A stretch of DNA of 64,000 nt from Sphingomonas jinjuensis (GCF_014197105.1 NZ_JACIEV010000011.1:62001-126000), one strand, 5' to 3'; shown: positions 50,309 through 60,555, counted from the first letter of the stretch. Notes: generated by a model not told the origin, from the sequence alone. Translations and numbers: made by a program.

Positions 50309-51673
50309 TCAGCGCAGGCGACCGCCCTTCAGCTTCGCCTTCTTGATCAGATCGCCATACTGATGCGCCAGCAGGTGGCTCTGGATCTGAGTCACCGTAT
50401 CCATCGTCACGTTGACAACGATCAGCAGACTGGTGCCGCCAAGATAGAAGGGAATCGACAGTGCGGTGACCAGCCATTCGGGCACCAGGCAGATGATCGC
50501 CAGATAGGCGGCACCGATCACCGTGATGCGCGTCAGCACGTAATCGAAATAGGTCTCGGTGTTCTTGCCCGGGCGGATGCCGGGAATGAAGCCTCCGTGA
50601 CGCTTCAAATTCTCGGCCGTCTCCTCGGGGTTGAAGACCACCGCGGTGTAGAAGAACGAGAAGAAAATGATGCCCGCGCCATAGAGCAGCATGTACACGG
50701 GGCTGCCGTGCTGCAGATACTGGTTGAGCGTGATGATGAGATCGCCCGTCCAGCTTTCGCCGGCGACCTTGTTGCCCGCGAACTGCGAGATGGTGAGCGG
50801 CATCAGCAGCAGCGACGAGGCGAAGATCGGCGGGATCACGCCCGCGGTGTTGATCTTCAGCGGCAGGTGGCTGCGCTCCGCCTGCATGCCCCGCTGCGTC
50901 TGGCGCTTGGGATACTGGATCAGGATGCGGCGCTGGGCGCGCTCCATGAAGCAGATGAACAGGACGAGCGCGACGACCGCGACGATGATGCCGACAAGGC
51001 GCACCGGATCGAGGCTGCCCGAACGGCCGCCCTCGAGCAAGTTGACCAGCGTCGTCGGCAGATGCGCGACGATGCCCGCCATGATGATGAGCGACACGCC
51101 GTTACCGATACCGCGGCTGGTGATCTGCTCGCCGAGCCACATCAGGAACATGGTGCCGCCGATGAGGCTGATGACCGCCGCGACGCGGAACAGCAGGCCC
51201 GGCTCGATCACCGCCTGGACACCCGAATTGGCGCCGAGCGTCTCGAGACCCACGGCGATGAAATAGCCCTGGATCGCGGTGAGCAGCACGGTGCCGTAGC
51301 GGGTGTACTGGTTCAGCTTCTTGCGACCGCTCTCGCCTTCCTTCTTGATGGCGGCGAGCTGCGGCGACAGCGACGTCGCGAGCTGCACCACGATCGAGGC
51401 GGTGATGTAGGGCATCACGCCGAGCGCGATCAGCGACATGCGGCTGAGCGACCCGCCCGAGAAGGTGTTGAAGAAATCGAGCACGCCGCCCTTGGTCTGG
51501 TCGGCGAGCAGGCCCAGTGCGGTCGGATCGACGCCGGGCAGCGGCACATAGCTGAGCAGGCGGAAGACGATCAGCGCGCCGATCGTGAACCACAACCTCT
51601 TCTTGAGGTCGGTGGCCTGGGCGAATTTCGCCAGGTTCAGGCTCTGCTGCATTCGGTCGGCTGCTGTGGCCAT
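50309..51673 (-). CDS. secY: Protein translocase subunit SecY
   Basis: 454 residues with ten membrane segments. 'LKKRLWFTIGALIVFRLLSYVPLPGVD', 'GGSLSRMSLIALGVMPYITASIVVQL', 'RGIGNGVSLIIMAGI' and 'FFYTAVVFNPEETAENLKRHGGFIPGIRPG' are standard SecY signatures. It forms the protein-conducting channel with SecE and SecG. Start MATAADRMQQ at 51673 is the conserved one; the longer frame runs through a repeat. A terminator-like hairpin lies 29 bp upstream. Confidence 0.97.
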   Translation of the reverse strand: MATAADRMQQSLNLAKFAQATDLKKRLWFTIGALIVFRLLSYVPLPGVDPTALGLLADQTKGGVLDFFNTFSGGSLSRMSLIALGVMPYITASIVVQLATSLSPQLAAIKKEGESGRKKLNQYTRYGTVLLTAIQGYFIAVGLETLGANSGVQAVIEPGLLFRVAAVISLIGGTMFLMWLGEQITSRGIGNGVSLIIMAGIVAHLPTTLVNLLEGGRSGSLDPVRLVGIIVAVVALVLFICFMERAQRRILIQYPKRQTQRGMQAERSHLPLKINTAGVIPPIFASSLLLMPLTISQFAGNKVAGESWTGDLIITLNQYLQHGSPVYMLLYGAGIIFFSFFYTAVVFNPEETAENLKRHGGFIPGIRPGKNTETYFDYVLTRITVIGAAYLAIICLVPEWLVTALSIPFYLGGTSLLIVVNVTMDTVTQIQSHLLAHQYGDLIKKAKLKGGRLR

Positions 51674-51701
51674 CGTCGTGTGTGATCCTGGAAACGAAAA
51701 A

Positions 51702-51732
51702 GCGGCGGGATGCGTTATTGCCGCCCCGCCGC
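51702..51732 (-). terminator. Terminator-like hairpin directly upstream of secY
   Basis: GCGGCGGG (51702-51709) pairs with CCCGCCGC (51725-51732). On the minus strand the stem is followed by TTTTTCGTTT. It ends about 28 nt before the secY ATG, so it could attenuate rplO-secY read-through. Confidence 0.6.
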
Positions 51733-51780
51733 CCATATAGGCGCGCTGGGCGCCTTGTCTAATGCCGCGGAATACCAAAG

Positions 51781-51887
51781 CCGTTCGTGGTGAAGAGGGA
51801 CTGAGCAAAGGCGAAGGCCCATCTCGAACCACCCTGTCCTTCGAGACGCCGCTTCGACGTCGCTTAGCGGCTCCTCAGGACGAACGG
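51781..51887. repeat. Interspersed repeat, family E (copy 2)
   Basis: CCGTTCGTGGTGAAGAGGGA at the left and CTCCTCAGGACGAACGG at the right, inverted, with CTTCGAGACGCCGCTTCGAC inside. It lies in the rplO-secY spacer of the spc operon. Confidence 0.75.
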
Positions 51888-51929
51888 AGAAGAGGGAGAA
51901 ACGACAACCGCTCCTCCCTCTCGAAACGT

Positions 51930-52469
51930 TCAGGCCTTGAACGACGCCTTGTGCGCCTGGCGCTCCTTGTACTTAACGCCCTTCTTGGCGGCAGCCTTCT
52001 CGGCGGCAGGAACCACCTCGATCACGTTGACCGAACCGCCGGCCTTCTCGACCGCCTCGATCGCGCCCTTCGACGCGCCGGCAACGGTGAAGCTCAGCTT
52101 CGCGGTCAGCTCGCCCTTGCCGAGCAGGCGGACGCCGTCCTTGCCGCCACGCGCCAGGCCAGCGGCCTTCAGCGCGGCGTGATCGAGATCCGTGCCCGTC
52201 AGCTTGCCCGCGTCGACCGCCTTCTGGATCGCGCCCAGGTTCACCTCGGCATAATCCTTGGCGAAGATGTTGTTGAAGCCGCGCTTCGGCAGACGCATGT
52301 GGAGCGGCATCTGGCCGCCCTCGAAGCCGGCGATGGACACGCCCTCGCGGCTCTTCTGACCCTTGACGCCGCGGCCGCCGGTCTTGCCCTTGCCCGAGCC
52401 GATGCCGCGTCCGACGCGGATCTTAGACTTGCGGGCACCCTGGTTGTCGCGGAGTTCGTTGAGCTTCAT
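51930..52469 (-). CDS. rplO: 50S ribosomal protein L15
   Basis: 179 residues starting '[41 protein letters not shown]' in pieces, the L15 N-terminus, then '[20 protein letters not shown]'. The C-terminus is longer than E. coli L15 (144), with a Lys-rich tail '[21 protein letters not shown]'. It binds 23S rRNA. ATG at 52469 is the conserved start; 52478 would add three residues. Confidence 0.97.
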   Translation of the reverse strand: MKLNELRDNQGARKSKIRVGRGIGSGKGKTGGRGVKGQKSREGVSIAGFEGGQMPLHMRLPKRGFNNIFAKDYAEVNLGAIQKAVDAGKLTGTDLDHAALKAAGLARGGKDGVRLLGKGELTAKLSFTVAGASKGAIEAVEKAGGSVNVIEVVPAAEKAAAKKGVKYKERQAHKASFKA

Positions 52470-52505
52470 GATATGCACTCGCTTTCGCTTTTGTCGCGCT
52501 GGTGG

Positions 52506-52537
52506 AAAAAGGAAGGGGCCCGTTAGCCCCCTTCCCC
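52506..52537 (-). terminator. Terminator-like hairpin between rpmD and rplO
   Basis: On the minus strand GGAAGGGG-loop-CCCCTTCC followed at once by TTTTT (52510-52506). It lies 25 bp past the rpmD stop and 37 bp before rplO. It looks like an intrinsic terminator in the middle of the spc operon. Confidence 0.6.
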
Positions 52538-52561
52538 GTATTTGTCACTAGGAAGGAAGGC

Positions 52562-52741
52562 TTAGCCCTCCTGCACCTCGACCATGTGCTGCACCTTGCG
52601 GATCATGCCGCGGACCTCGGGAGTGTCCTCGAGCTCCGAGACGCGGTGCATCTTGTTCAGGCCCAGGCCGACGAGGGTCGCGCGCTGGTCCTTGGTGCGG
52701 CGGATCGGCGAACCGGTCTGCTTGATCTTGATCGTCGCCAT
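52562..52741 (-). CDS. rpmD: 50S ribosomal protein L30
   Basis: 59 residues, normal for L30: '[20 protein letters not shown]', '[12 protein letters not shown]' and '[16 protein letters not shown]' are the conserved blocks. Small 50S protein binding 23S rRNA. It starts 6 bp after the rpsE stop. Confidence 0.97.
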   Translation of the reverse strand: MATIKIKQTGSPIRRTKDQRATLVGLGLNKMHRVSELEDTPEVRGMIRKVQHMVEVQEG

Positions 52742-52747
52742 GGTCGC

Positions 52748-53533
52748 TTACTCCGTGATCGCGGCCGCATCCGCCTCGGCGGTCTGCGAACCACCGCGGC
52801 CGAGCAGGTCGGCGATCTTCTTGCCGCGCCGCTGGGCGACCGACTTCGGCGAAGTCTGGCTGCTCAGCGCCTCGAAGGTGGCGCGGATCATGTTGTAGGG
52901 GTTCGACGTGCCGACCGACTTGGTCACGACGTCGTGGACGCCAAGCGATTCGAAGATCGCACGCATCGGACCGCCGGCGATGATGCCGGTGCCCTGCGGC
53001 GCCGAGCGCACCGTCACGCGACCGGCCCCGAAGTGGCCGTTGCCGTCGTGGTGGAGCGTGCGGCCCTCGCGCAGCGGCACGCGGATCATGGCCTTCTTGG
53101 CCGCCGCGGTCGCCTTGCTGATCGCCTCGGGAACCTCGCGAGCCTTGCCGTGACCGAAGCCGACGCGGCCCTTGCCGTCGCCCACGACGACCAGCGCCGC
53201 GAAGCCGAAGCGCTTGCCGCCCTTCACCGTCTTCGAGACGCGGTTGATGTGGACGAGCTTCTCGATCAGCTCCTCGCCCTGGTCCTCGGCACCGCGACGA
53301 TCGTCGCGACGACCGCCACGGTTGCCGTCGCGGCCACCGCGGTTGCCACCGCCCGGACCGCCCCGACCACGGCCACCGCCGCCACCCGGACCGCCACGAC
53401 CGCGACCACCGCCGCCCTGGCCCTGATAACCGCCACCGGCATCGTTGCCGGTGTTAGCGCCGGCGTCACCGGCGGGAGCCTCAACCGCGGCGGGAGCGCC
53501 GGGCTGCGACTGGATATCGTTGGTATCGGCCAT
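52748..53533 (-). CDS. rpsE: 30S ribosomal protein S5 with Gly/Arg-rich N-terminal extension
   Basis: 261 residues, about 90 more than E. coli S5. Residues 1-33 are Ala/Gly/Asp-rich; 34-80 are a run of GGR, RGG and GGP units ('[19 protein letters not shown]', '[16 protein letters not shown]'). The normal S5 begins near 85 ('[21 protein letters not shown]') and has '[17 protein letters not shown]', '[22 protein letters not shown]' and '[18 protein letters not shown]'. S5 acts in decoding accuracy and mRNA entry. The ATG at 53533 is the only start near the rplR stop (4-bp gap), so the extension is real in the sequence. Confidence 0.96.
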   Translation of the reverse strand: MADTNDIQSQPGAPAAVEAPAGDAGANTGNDAGGGYQGQGGGGRGRGGPGGGGGRGRGGPGGGNRGGRDGNRGGRRDDRRGAEDQGEELIEKLVHINRVSKTVKGGKRFGFAALVVVGDGKGRVGFGHGKAREVPEAISKATAAAKKAMIRVPLREGRTLHHDGNGHFGAGRVTVRSAPQGTGIIAGGPMRAIFESLGVHDVVTKSVGTSNPYNMIRATFEALSSQTSPKSVAQRRGKKIADLLGRGGSQTAEADAAAITE

Positions 53534-53537
53534 ATTC

Positions 53538-53888
53538 TTAGAACTCCAAACCGGCTTCACGAGCCGCCTCGGCCAGCGCCTTGACGCGGCCATGGAACAG
53601 GAAGCCGCCACGGTCGAACACCACCTGGGTGACGCCCGCCGCCTTCGCCGCCTCGGCGACGCGCTTGCCGACCTCGGCCGCCGCAGCGGCGTTCGAGGTC
53701 GCACCGTCGTGGCCCGACAGCGTCGAGGCCGACGCGATCGTGCGGCCCTGAACGTCGTCGATCACCTGGGCATAGATGTGCTTGCCCGAGCGATGAATCG
53801 ACAGCCGCGGACGGGTGCCGGCACGCGCCTTCAGCGCGGTGCGATTGCGGCGGCGCCGCTTCGCGAACAGAGAAAGACCCTTGGTCAT
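53538..53888 (-). CDS. rplR: 50S ribosomal protein L18
   Basis: 116 residues. '[35 protein letters not shown]' in pieces and '[28 protein letters not shown]' at the end are standard L18. Binds 5S rRNA. Overlaps the rplF stop by one base. Confidence 0.97.
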   Translation of the reverse strand: MTKGLSLFAKRRRRNRTALKARAGTRPRLSIHRSGKHIYAQVIDDVQGRTIASASTLSGHDGATSNAAAAAEVGKRVAEAAKAAGVTQVVFDRGGFLFHGRVKALAEAAREAGLEF

Positions 53889-54421
53889 TACTTCTTCTTC
53901 CCTTCCTTGCGGAAGATGAACTCGCCGTCGTACTTGATGCCCTTGCCCTTGTACGGCTCGGGCTTGCGCCAGCGACGGATCTCGGCGGCCAGCTGGCCGA
54001 CCTTCTGCTTGTCCGCACCGCTGATCTCTACGGTGGTCGCATCCGGCGTCTTCACCTCGATGCCTTCCGGCACGTCGATGTTGACGTCGTGGCTGTAGCC
54101 GAGCTGCAGCTTCAGGTTACGACCCTGCGCCGCGGCGCGATAGCCGACGCCGGTGATGAGCAGCTTCTTCGTGAAGCCCTCGGTCACGCCGGTCACCAGG
54201 TTCTGCACCAGCGTGCGCTGCATGCCCCAGAACGCGCGAGCGCGCTTGGTGTCGTTGCCCGGGGTCACGGCGATGCCGTCGGCCTGGACGTCGTAGCGGA
54301 TGTCGTCGGCAAGCTTGAGCGTCAGCGTGCCCTTAGGGCCCTTCACGCTCATCACGCCGCCGTCGATAGAGGCGGTCACGCCGGCCGGAACCGGCACCGG
54401 CTTCTTACCAATGCGGCTCAT
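53888..54421 (-). CDS. rplF: 50S ribosomal protein L6
   Basis: 177 residues. '[15 protein letters not shown]' start, '[23 protein letters not shown]', '[16 protein letters not shown]' and '[17 protein letters not shown]' at the end. Binds 23S rRNA near the GTPase centre. Overlaps rpsH by one base. Confidence 0.97.
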   Translation of the reverse strand: MSRIGKKPVPVPAGVTASIDGGVMSVKGPKGTLTLKLADDIRYDVQADGIAVTPGNDTKRARAFWGMQRTLVQNLVTGVTEGFTKKLLITGVGYRAAAQGRNLKLQLGYSHDVNIDVPEGIEVKTPDATTVEISGADKQKVGQLAAEIRRWRKPEPYKGKGIKYDGEFIFRKEGKKK

Positions 54422-54816
54422 CAGAACACCTCCGCGAGCACTTCGCCGCCGACGTTCTGCTCGCGCGCTTCCGCGTCGGACAGAACACCCTTCGGCGTCG
54501 AGACGATGGTGATGCCCAGGCCGTTCATCACCCGCGGCAGCTCCTGGCTGCCCGAGTAGATGCGGCGACCCGGCTTCGAGACGCGCGCGACATGCTTGAT
54601 CGCGGGCTGGCCCTCGAAATACTTCAGCTCGATACGGACACCCTTGATGGGGCCCATCTCTTCTTCGCTATAGCCACGGATGTAGCCTTCGCGCTGGAGC
54701 ACGTCGAGAACGCGAACGCGCAGCTTCGACGCCGGCGACAGCACGCTGTCCTTCCGGGCGCGCTGGCCGTTGCGGATGCGGGTGAGCAGGTCACCCAGGG
54801 GATCGGTCACTGCCAT
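54421..54816 (-). CDS. rpsH: 30S ribosomal protein S8
   Basis: 131 residues. '[21 protein letters not shown]' and the C-terminal '[33 protein letters not shown]' in pieces. Binds 16S rRNA; in E. coli it also represses the spc operon by binding its mRNA. Whether that control exists here is not visible. Confidence 0.97.
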   Translation of the reverse strand: MAVTDPLGDLLTRIRNGQRARKDSVLSPASKLRVRVLDVLQREGYIRGYSEEEMGPIKGVRIELKYFEGQPAIKHVARVSKPGRRIYSGSQELPRVMNGLGITIVSTPKGVLSDAEAREQNVGGEVLAEVF

Positions 54817-54826
54817 TTCGCTATCC

Positions 54827-55132
54827 TTACCAGCTCGACTTCGTGACGCCCGGGATCAGGCCCTTGTTGGCCAGATCGCGCAGCTGCACGCGGCAGAGGC
54901 GGAACTTGCGGTAATAGGCGCGCGGACGGCCAGTCAGCTCGCAGCGGTTGCGGATCCGGGTCGGATTCGCGTTGCGCGGCAGTTCAGCCATCTTCAGGCG
55001 CGCGATGAGGCGCTCGCCCTCGTCGAGCGCGGTGTCGTTCGCCGTCGCCTTCAGCTTGGCATACTTGCCGGCATACTGCTTGACGAGCTTCTTGCGCCGC
55101 TCGTTCTTGTTGATGGAACTCAGTTTCGCCAT
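54827..55132 (-). CDS. rpsN: 30S ribosomal protein S14
   Basis: 101 residues, long zinc-free form: '[20 protein letters not shown]', '[21 protein letters not shown]' and '[21 protein letters not shown]'. No CxxC zinc motif. Head of the 30S subunit. Confidence 0.97.
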   Translation of the reverse strand: MAKLSSINKNERRKKLVKQYAGKYAKLKATANDTALDEGERLIARLKMAELPRNANPTRIRNRCELTGRPRAYYRKFRLCRVQLRDLANKGLIPGVTKSSW

Positions 55133-55150
55133 GGACTTAAGCTCTCTCGA

Positions 55151-55735
55151 TTACGCGGCCTGACGCTGGTCGTCAGCGTCCTGGTCCTGCGGGAACGGGA
55201 AGCCGAACAGACGAAGCAGCTCGCGCGCTTCCTCGTCGGTCTTCGCCGAAGTGGTGACGATCACGTCCATGCCGCGCACCTTGTCGATGCGGTCATAGTT
55301 GATCTCCGGGAACACGATCTGCTCCTTCAGACCGCAGGCATAGTTGCCACGGCCGTCGAAGGACTTCGGGTTCAGGCCGCGGAAGTCGCGGACGCGGGGC
55401 AGCGCGATGGTGATGAAGCGGTCGAGGAACTCGTACATGCGCTCGCGACGCAGCGTCACCTTGACGCCGATCGGCATGCCCTCGCGCAGCTTGAACTGCG
55501 CGATCGACTTCTTCGCCTTGGTGATGACCGGCTTCTGACCGGCGATCAGCTCCATCTCGGTCGCGGCCTGCTCGACGCGCTTCTTGTCCTGGGTCGCCTC
55601 ACCGACGCCCATGTTGAGCACGATCTTCTCGATCCGCGGGATTTCCATCGCGTTCTTGTAGCCGAACTTGTCGGTCATCGCCTTGACGATCGTGTCGTCG
55701 TACAGCGACTTCATGCGGGGCTTGTAATCAGCCAT
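55151..55735 (-). CDS. rplE: 50S ribosomal protein L5
   Basis: 194 residues. '[21 protein letters not shown]', '[25 protein letters not shown]' and '[15 protein letters not shown]'-like blocks. It binds 5S rRNA and touches P-site t[11 protein letters not shown] at 55735 is the conserved start; it overlaps the rplX end by 8 bp. Confidence 0.97.
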   Translation of the reverse strand: MADYKPRMKSLYDDTIVKAMTDKFGYKNAMEIPRIEKIVLNMGVGEATQDKKRVEQAATEMELIAGQKPVITKAKKSIAQFKLREGMPIGVKVTLRRERMYEFLDRFITIALPRVRDFRGLNPKSFDGRGNYACGLKEQIVFPEINYDRIDKVRGMDVIVTTSAKTDEEARELLRLFGFPFPQDQDADDQRQAA

Positions 55736-56045
55736 CGATCGTCTCCCCGGACTTGACGGCCACACGGACCTTCTTGCCGTCCTTCACCTCGAAGCGGACG
55801 CGCGTCGGCTTGCCATCCGCGGTCACGTGAGCGACCTTCGAGATGTGCAGCGGCGCTTCCTGACGCTTCAGGCCACCCTGCGGGTCGGCCTGGGTCGGCT
55901 TGACGTGGCGGGTCGCGACGTTGACGCCCTCGACCACGACCTTGCCGTCCTTCGGCATCGACTGGGCGACCGTACCGGTCTTGCCCTTGTCCTTGCCCGA
56001 CAGGACGATGACACGATCGCCCTTCTTGATCTTTGCAGCGGACAT
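55728..56045 (-). CDS. rplX: 50S ribosomal protein L24
   Basis: 105 residues. KOW motif '[20 protein letters not shown]' and '[12 protein letters not shown]'. Assembly initiator of the 50S subunit. ATG at 56045 overlaps the rplN stop (TAATG). Confidence 0.97.
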   Translation of the reverse strand: MSAAKIKKGDRVIVLSGKDKGKTGTVAQSMPKDGKVVVEGVNVATRHVKPTQADPQGGLKRQEAPLHISKVAHVTADGKPTRVRFEVKDGKKVRVAVKSGETIDG

Positions 56046-56413
56046 TACAGAACCTCCGGCGCCAGGCTGATGACCTTCATGTGGCCCTTGGCGCGCAGCT
56101 CGCGAACCACCGGCCCGAAGATACGGGTGCCGATCGGCTCCTCGTTCTTGTTGACCAGCACCGCGGCGTTGCCGTCGAAGCGGATGGTCGAACCGTCCGG
56201 ACGATGGATGTCCTTGGCGGTACGAACGATCACCGCGCGGTGAACGTCGCCCTTCTTCACGCGGCCGCGCGGCTGCGCTTCCTTGATGCTGACGACGATG
56301 ATGTCGCCGACCGATGCCGTGCGACGCTTCGAGCCGCCCAGCACCTTGATGCACTGCACCCGCTTCGCGCCGCTGTTGTCAGCGACGTCGAGATTGGACT
56401 GCATCTGGATCAT
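56045..56413 (-). CDS. rplN: 50S ribosomal protein L14
   Basis: 122 residues. '[20 protein letters not shown]', '[21 protein letters not shown]' and '[28 protein letters not shown]' in pieces. Binds 23S rRNA at the subunit interface. 69 bp separate it from rpsQ. Confidence 0.97.
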   Translation of the reverse strand: MIQMQSNLDVADNSGAKRVQCIKVLGGSKRRTASVGDIIVVSIKEAQPRGRVKKGDVHRAVIVRTAKDIHRPDGSTIRFDGNAAVLVNKNEEPIGTRIFGPVVRELRAKGHMKVISLAPEVL

Positions 56414-56482
56414 CGATCCGATTCCTTCCTGTTATGGGGTGGATACCGACCCAGCCCCGCCTTCATTCGAGAACCGCGGGGC

Positions 56483-56770
56483 TTACGCCGCCGCTGCGCC
56501 CTCGTCGATGTCGACCCGCTCCGGCGTCGCGTGGGTGTTCACCCGCTCGATCACCTTCCAGGTCTTCAGCTTAGAGATGGGCGCGATCTCTTCGATGCGC
56601 ACCGTCTCGCCGGCCTTGTACTCATTCGCCTCGTCATGGGCGTGGTACTTCTTCGAGCGACGAATGATCTTGCCGTAGAGCGGGTGCTTGACCTTGCGCT
56701 CCACGTTCACGACCACCGTCTTGTCGCCCTTGTCGGACACGATCAGTCCGGTCAGCACGCGCTTCGGCAT
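56483..56770 (-). CDS. rpsQ: 30S ribosomal protein S17
   Basis: 95 residues. '[20 protein letters not shown]', '[19 protein letters not shown]' and '[17 protein letters not shown]' are S17 blocks. Early 16S rRNA-binding protein. Confidence 0.97.
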   Translation of the reverse strand: MPKRVLTGLIVSDKGDKTVVVNVERKVKHPLYGKIIRRSKKYHAHDEANEYKAGETVRIEEIAPISKLKTWKVIERVNTHATPERVDIDEGAAAA

Positions 56771-56781
56771 GATACGTATCC

Positions 56782-56988
56782 TTACTTCGCGGTCGCGGCG
56801 CTGGTGCGCTGCGCCTGCAGGGTCTTAATGCGGGCGATGTCGCGACGGACCTCGCGCACGCGGCTCGGCTTCTCGAGCTGGTTCGTCGCCGCCTGAAAGC
56901 GCAGGTTGAACTGCTCGCGCTTCAGGTTGCCCAGGCTCTCGGAGAGCTGGTCGTCGCTCTGGCCGTTGTAATCGATCTTATTCGCCAT
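56782..56988 (-). CDS. rpmC: 50S ribosomal protein L29
   Basis: 68 residues, helical: '[47 protein letters not shown]' in pieces. Located near the exit tunnel, a docking site for trigger factor and SRP with L23. One base after rplP. Confidence 0.96.
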   Translation of the reverse strand: MANKIDYNGQSDDQLSESLGNLKREQFNLRFQAATNQLEKPSRVREVRRDIARIKTLQAQRTSAATAK

Positions 56989-56989
56989 C

Positions 56990-57424
56990 TCACTCGCCTC
57001 CCAGGTGCGAGGTGTCGCCGAGGCGAGCCACGACCTTGGTCTTGATCGGCAGCTTCATCGCCGCGCGGCTGAACGCTTCAGCCGCCAGCGCGCCGTCGAC
57101 GCCGTCCAGTTCGAACAGGATTCGGCCGGGCTTGACGCGGGCCGCCCAGAACTCCGGCGAACCCTTGCCCGAGCCCATGCGGACCTCGGCAGGCTTCGAC
57201 GAGACCGGAACGTCCGGGAAGATGCGGATCCACAAACGCCCCTGGCGCTTGATGTGACGCGTGATCGCGCGGCGGGCCGCCTCGATCTGGCGTGCGGTGA
57301 TACGCTCGGGCTCCATGGCCTTGAGGCCATAGGCGCCGAAGTTCAGCGCGGTGCCGCCCTTGGCGTCGCCGTGGATACGGCCCTTGAACGCCTTGCGGAA
57401 CTTGGTGCGCTTTGGTTGCAGCAC
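56990..57424 (-). CDS. rplP: 50S ribosomal protein L16
   Basis: 144 residues. '[19 protein letters not shown]', '[20 protein letters not shown]' and '[34 protein letters not shown]' in pieces. Binds 23S rRNA and helps place A-site tRNA. Confidence 0.97.
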   Translation of the reverse strand: MLQPKRTKFRKAFKGRIHGDAKGGTALNFGAYGLKAMEPERITARQIEAARRAITRHIKRQGRLWIRIFPDVPVSSKPAEVRMGSGKGSPEFWAARVKPGRILFELDGVDGALAAEAFSRAAMKLPIKTKVVARLGDTSHLGGE

Positions 57425-57436
57425 GTCTCTTACTCC

Positions 57437-58144
57437 TTAGCGGCGGTCATCGCGCGCAGGGCGCACGCCGGAGGTCTGGGCCTCCATCATCAGCCGATCG
57501 GTCGCCAACGGGTCGTGACCCAGGATCTCACCCTTGAAGATCCAGACCTTCACGCCGCACACGCCATAGGCGGTGTGGGCCTGGGCCTCGGCATAGTCCA
57601 TGTTCGCACGCAGCGTATGCAGCGGAACGCGGCCTTCGCGATAGCTTTCCGAACGCGCGATCTCGGCGCCGCCGAGACGGCCGCCGCAAGCGACGCGGAT
57701 GCCGTCGGCACCCAGGCGCATCGCCGACTGGACGGCACGCTTCATGGCGCGACGGAACGCGATGCGGCGCTCCAGCTGATCGGCGATGCCCTGGGCGACG
57801 AGCTTGGCGTCGACTTCGGGCTTGCGGATCTCGACGATGTTCAGCGACACGTCCGAGCTGGTCATCGCGCCCAGCGTCTTGCGCAGCTTCTCGATGTCCG
57901 ACCCCTTCTTGCCGATGATGACACCGGGACGGGCCGCGAAGATCGAGATGCGGCACAGCTTGGCCGGACGCTCGATCACCACCTTCGAGATCGCGGCCTG
58001 CGGCAGCGTCTTCATGACATACTGGCGGATCTTCAGATCCTCCAGCAGCAGCCGACCATAGTCGGCACCGTCGGCGTACCAGCGGCTGTCCCAGGTGCGG
58101 TTGATCTGCAGGCGCAGACCGATGGGATTGCTCTTGTGACCCAT
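57437..58144 (-). CDS. rpsC: 30S ribosomal protein S3
   Basis: 235 residues. '[24 protein letters not shown]', KH domain with '[19 protein letters not shown]', and '[34 protein letters not shown]' in pieces. Part of the mRNA entry channel. ATG at 58144 is the conserved start and overlaps rplV by one base. Confidence 0.97.
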   Translation of the reverse strand: MGHKSNPIGLRLQINRTWDSRWYADGADYGRLLLEDLKIRQYVMKTLPQAAISKVVIERPAKLCRISIFAARPGVIIGKKGSDIEKLRKTLGAMTSSDVSLNIVEIRKPEVDAKLVAQGIADQLERRIAFRRAMKRAVQSAMRLGADGIRVACGGRLGGAEIARSESYREGRVPLHTLRANMDYAEAQAHTAYGVCGVKVWIFKGEILGHDPLATDRLMMEAQTSGVRPARDDRR

Positions 58145-58521
58145 TACGCTTCTTCCTGCTCGCGCACGACGATGCGCAGACGGCTGAACGGCTTCAGGAT
58201 GCGGGTGGACTTGCCACGGCCGCGGGTTGCGAAGCGCTTCATGGTGATCGACTTGCCGACCGACGCCTCCGACACGACGAGGGCGTCGACGTCGAGGTTG
58301 TGGTTGTTCTCGGCATTGGCGATGGCCGAAGCCAGCACCTTGCGCGCGTCGACCGCCATGCCCTTCTTCGAGAAGGCCAGGATGCTCATCGCGTCGCCGA
58401 CCTTGCGGCCGCGGATCAGGCCCGCGACCAGGTTCAGCTTCTGCGCCGAACCACGGATCTGCGTGCCGACGGCCAGCGCTTCCTTGTCGCCGACCTTGCG
58501 GGGGGATGCAGGCTTGCTCAT
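58144..58521 (-). CDS. rplV: 50S ribosomal protein L22
   Basis: 125 residues. '[19 protein letters not shown]', '[20 protein letters not shown]' and '[20 protein letters not shown]'. Lines the exit tunnel near macrolide-binding rRNA. One-base overlap with rpsS. Confidence 0.97.
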   Translation of the reverse strand: MSKPASPRKVGDKEALAVGTQIRGSAQKLNLVAGLIRGRKVGDAMSILAFSKKGMAVDARKVLASAIANAENNHNLDVDALVVSEASVGKSITMKRFATRGRGKSTRILKPFSRLRIVVREQEEA

Positions 58522-58796
58522 CAGCGCTTGCCCTTCTTGTCCGCGGCGTGACCCGGGAAGTAGCGCGTCGGCGCAAACTCACCCAGCTTCATGCCGACCA
58601 TTTCCTCGTTGACCGACACCGGCACGAACTTGCGGCCGTTGTAGACGGTGAACGTCAGTCCGACGAACTGCGGCAGGATCGTCGAGCGACGCGACCAGGT
58701 CTTGATCGGCGCGCGGCTGTTGGTATCCTGCGCGGTTTCTGCCTTCTTGAGAAGGCTCAGCTCGACGAACGGGCCCTTCCAGACGGAGCGCGCCAT
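58521..58796 (-). CDS. rpsS: 30S ribosomal protein S19
   Basis: 91 residues. '[18 protein letters not shown]', '[19 protein letters not shown]' and '[25 protein letters not shown]' in pieces. Head of the 30S subunit. One-base overlap with rplB. Confidence 0.97.
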   Translation of the reverse strand: MARSVWKGPFVELSLLKKAETAQDTNSRAPIKTWSRRSTILPQFVGLTFTVYNGRKFVPVSVNEEMVGMKLGEFAPTRYFPGHAADKKGKR

Positions 58797-59629
58797 TACT
58801 TCTTCCTCGCGTGACGGCTACGGATGATCATCTTGTCCGTCGCCTTGTTGTGGCGGGTGCGCGCACCCTTGGTCGGCTTGCCCCACGGCGTGACCGGATG
58901 ACGGCCGCCCGAGGTCCGGCCTTCACCACCGCCATGCGGGTGGTCGACCGGGTTCTTCGCGACACCGCGGGTCAGCGGGCGCTTGCCGAGCCAGCGATTG
59001 CGGCCGGCCTTGCCGAGGTTCTGGTTCTGGTTGTCGGGGTTTGACACCGCACCCACCGTCGCCATGCAGTCGGCACGGATGTAGCGCTGCTCGCCCGAGT
59101 TCAGGCGAACGATCACCATCCCGCGGTCACGACCGACGACCTGCACGTAGGTGCCGGCCGAACGGGCGATCTGACCGCCCTTGCCCGGCTTCATCTCCAC
59201 GTTGTGGACGATGGTGCCGACGGGGACCTGGCCGATCTCCATCGCGTTGCCCGGCTTGGTGTCGGTGCGCTTCGCCGCGATCACCTTGTCGCCGACAGCG
59301 AGACGCTGCGGCGCGATGATGTAGGCCTGCTCGCCGTCGCCGTACGACACCAGCGCGATGAACGCGGTGCGGTTCGGGTCATACTCGAGCCGCTCGACAG
59401 TGCCTTCGGTATCCCACTTGCGACGCTTGAAGTCGACGATGCGATACTTCTGCTTGTGGCCGCCCGCGATGCCGCGGCTGGTCACATGGCCCTTGTTGTT
59501 ACGGCCACCGGTCTTCGACTTGCCCTCGGTCAACGCCTTGACGGGCTTGCCCTTCCAGAGCTGCGACTTGTCGACGAGAATCAGCGCGCGGCGCGCCGGG
59601 CTCGTCGGATTATATTGCTTGAGTGCCAT
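58796..59629 (-). CDS. rplB: 50S ribosomal protein L2
   Basis: 277 residues. '[20 protein letters not shown]', '[22 protein letters not shown]', '[14 protein letters not shown]'-type core and the conserved '[30 protein letters not shown]' region in pieces, which includes the catalytic-centre His. Needed for subunit joining and peptidyl transfer. Confidence 0.98.
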   Translation of the reverse strand: MALKQYNPTSPARRALILVDKSQLWKGKPVKALTEGKSKTGGRNNKGHVTSRGIAGGHKQKYRIVDFKRRKWDTEGTVERLEYDPNRTAFIALVSYGDGEQAYIIAPQRLAVGDKVIAAKRTDTKPGNAMEIGQVPVGTIVHNVEMKPGKGGQIARSAGTYVQVVGRDRGMVIVRLNSGEQRYIRADCMATVGAVSNPDNQNQNLGKAGRNRWLGKRPLTRGVAKNPVDHPHGGGEGRTSGGRHPVTPWGKPTKGARTRHNKATDKMIIRSRHARKK

Positions 59630-59630
59630 C

Positions 59631-59948
59631 TTACTTGGCCCCCTCGGTGATATCGATCGACTGGCCCTCGGCCAGCGTCACGATCGCCTTCTTCAGGTCC
59701 GAACGCTGATAGGGAGCACCCTTCCAGCGCTTGGTCTTGCCCTTCTGGACGAGCGTATTGACGCTCACGACCTTCGTGTCGAAGATCGCTTCCACCGCCG
59801 CCTTGATCTGCGGCTTGGACGCGTCACGCGAAACCTGAAACACGACGGCGTTCTGCTCGGAGAGCATGGTCGCCTTCTCGGTGATGTGCGGCGCGACGAT
59901 CACGTCATAATGACGGTTGTCGACGGCCTTATGCTGCTGCTTAGCCAT
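59631..59948 (-). CDS. rplW: 50S ribosomal protein L23
   Basis: 105 residues. '[20 protein letters not shown]', '[21 protein letters not shown]' and '[15 protein letters not shown]'. Docking site for trigger factor at the exit tunnel. Overlaps rplD by 8 bp. Confidence 0.97.
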   Translation of the reverse strand: MAKQQHKAVDNRHYDVIVAPHITEKATMLSEQNAVVFQVSRDASKPQIKAAVEAIFDTKVVSVNTLVQKGKTKRWKGAPYQRSDLKKAIVTLAEGQSIDITEGAK

Positions 59949-60555
59949 TGAAGCGCGCCTCCAGCTTCTCGACGGCGGCGCGGGTCAGCACCAGCGTGTC
60001 AGCCTTGATGATGTCGTAGACGTTGGCACCGACGGCGGGGAGCAGGTTGACGCCCGGCAGGTTGCGACCCGCCAGGAAACCCTCGGCCGCCTCACCATCG
60101 ATCACCAGCGTGCGCTTGCCGCAGCCCAGCGTCTCGAAGTGCCCCTTCAGTTCCTTGGTCTTGACGACCGAGAAACCGTCGAGGACGATGAGCGAGCCGC
60201 CCTTGGCGTGGCTCGACAGCGCCATCTTCAGGCCCAGCGCACGAACCTTCTTGTTCAGCGACGGGTTGAAGTCGCGGACGCGGGCACCGTGAGCCTTACC
60301 ACCGCCGATGAAGACGGGAGCGCGACGATCGCCGTGACGAGCGACGCCGCCGCCCTTCTGGCGACCAAGCTTCTTGCCCGACCGGGCGACATCGGCACGC
60401 TCACGCGTGCCGCGCGCCGTGGCACGGCGCTTCTCGAGCTGCCAGGTCACCACGCGGTGCAGGATGTCGGCACGCGGATCGAGGCCGAAGACCTCGTCCG
60501 AGAGCTCGATATCCGCCGCGGCGGCGCCGGCGAAGGATTGAACCTTGACCTGCAC
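59941..60555 (-). CDS. rplD: 50S ribosomal protein L4
   Basis: 204 residues. '[43 protein letters not shown]' in pieces is the tunnel loop; '[20 protein letters not shown]' follows. In E. coli L4 also represses the S10 operon; the leader needed is not identified here. One base before it is the rplC stop. Confidence 0.97.
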   Translation of the reverse strand: MQVKVQSFAGAAAADIELSDEVFGLDPRADILHRVVTWQLEKRRATARGTRERADVARSGKKLGRQKGGGVARHGDRRAPVFIGGGKAHGARVRDFNPSLNKKVRALGLKMALSSHAKGGSLIVLDGFSVVKTKELKGHFETLGCGKRTLVIDGEAAEGFLAGRNLPGVNLLPAVGANVYDIIKADTLVLTRAAVEKLEARFNG

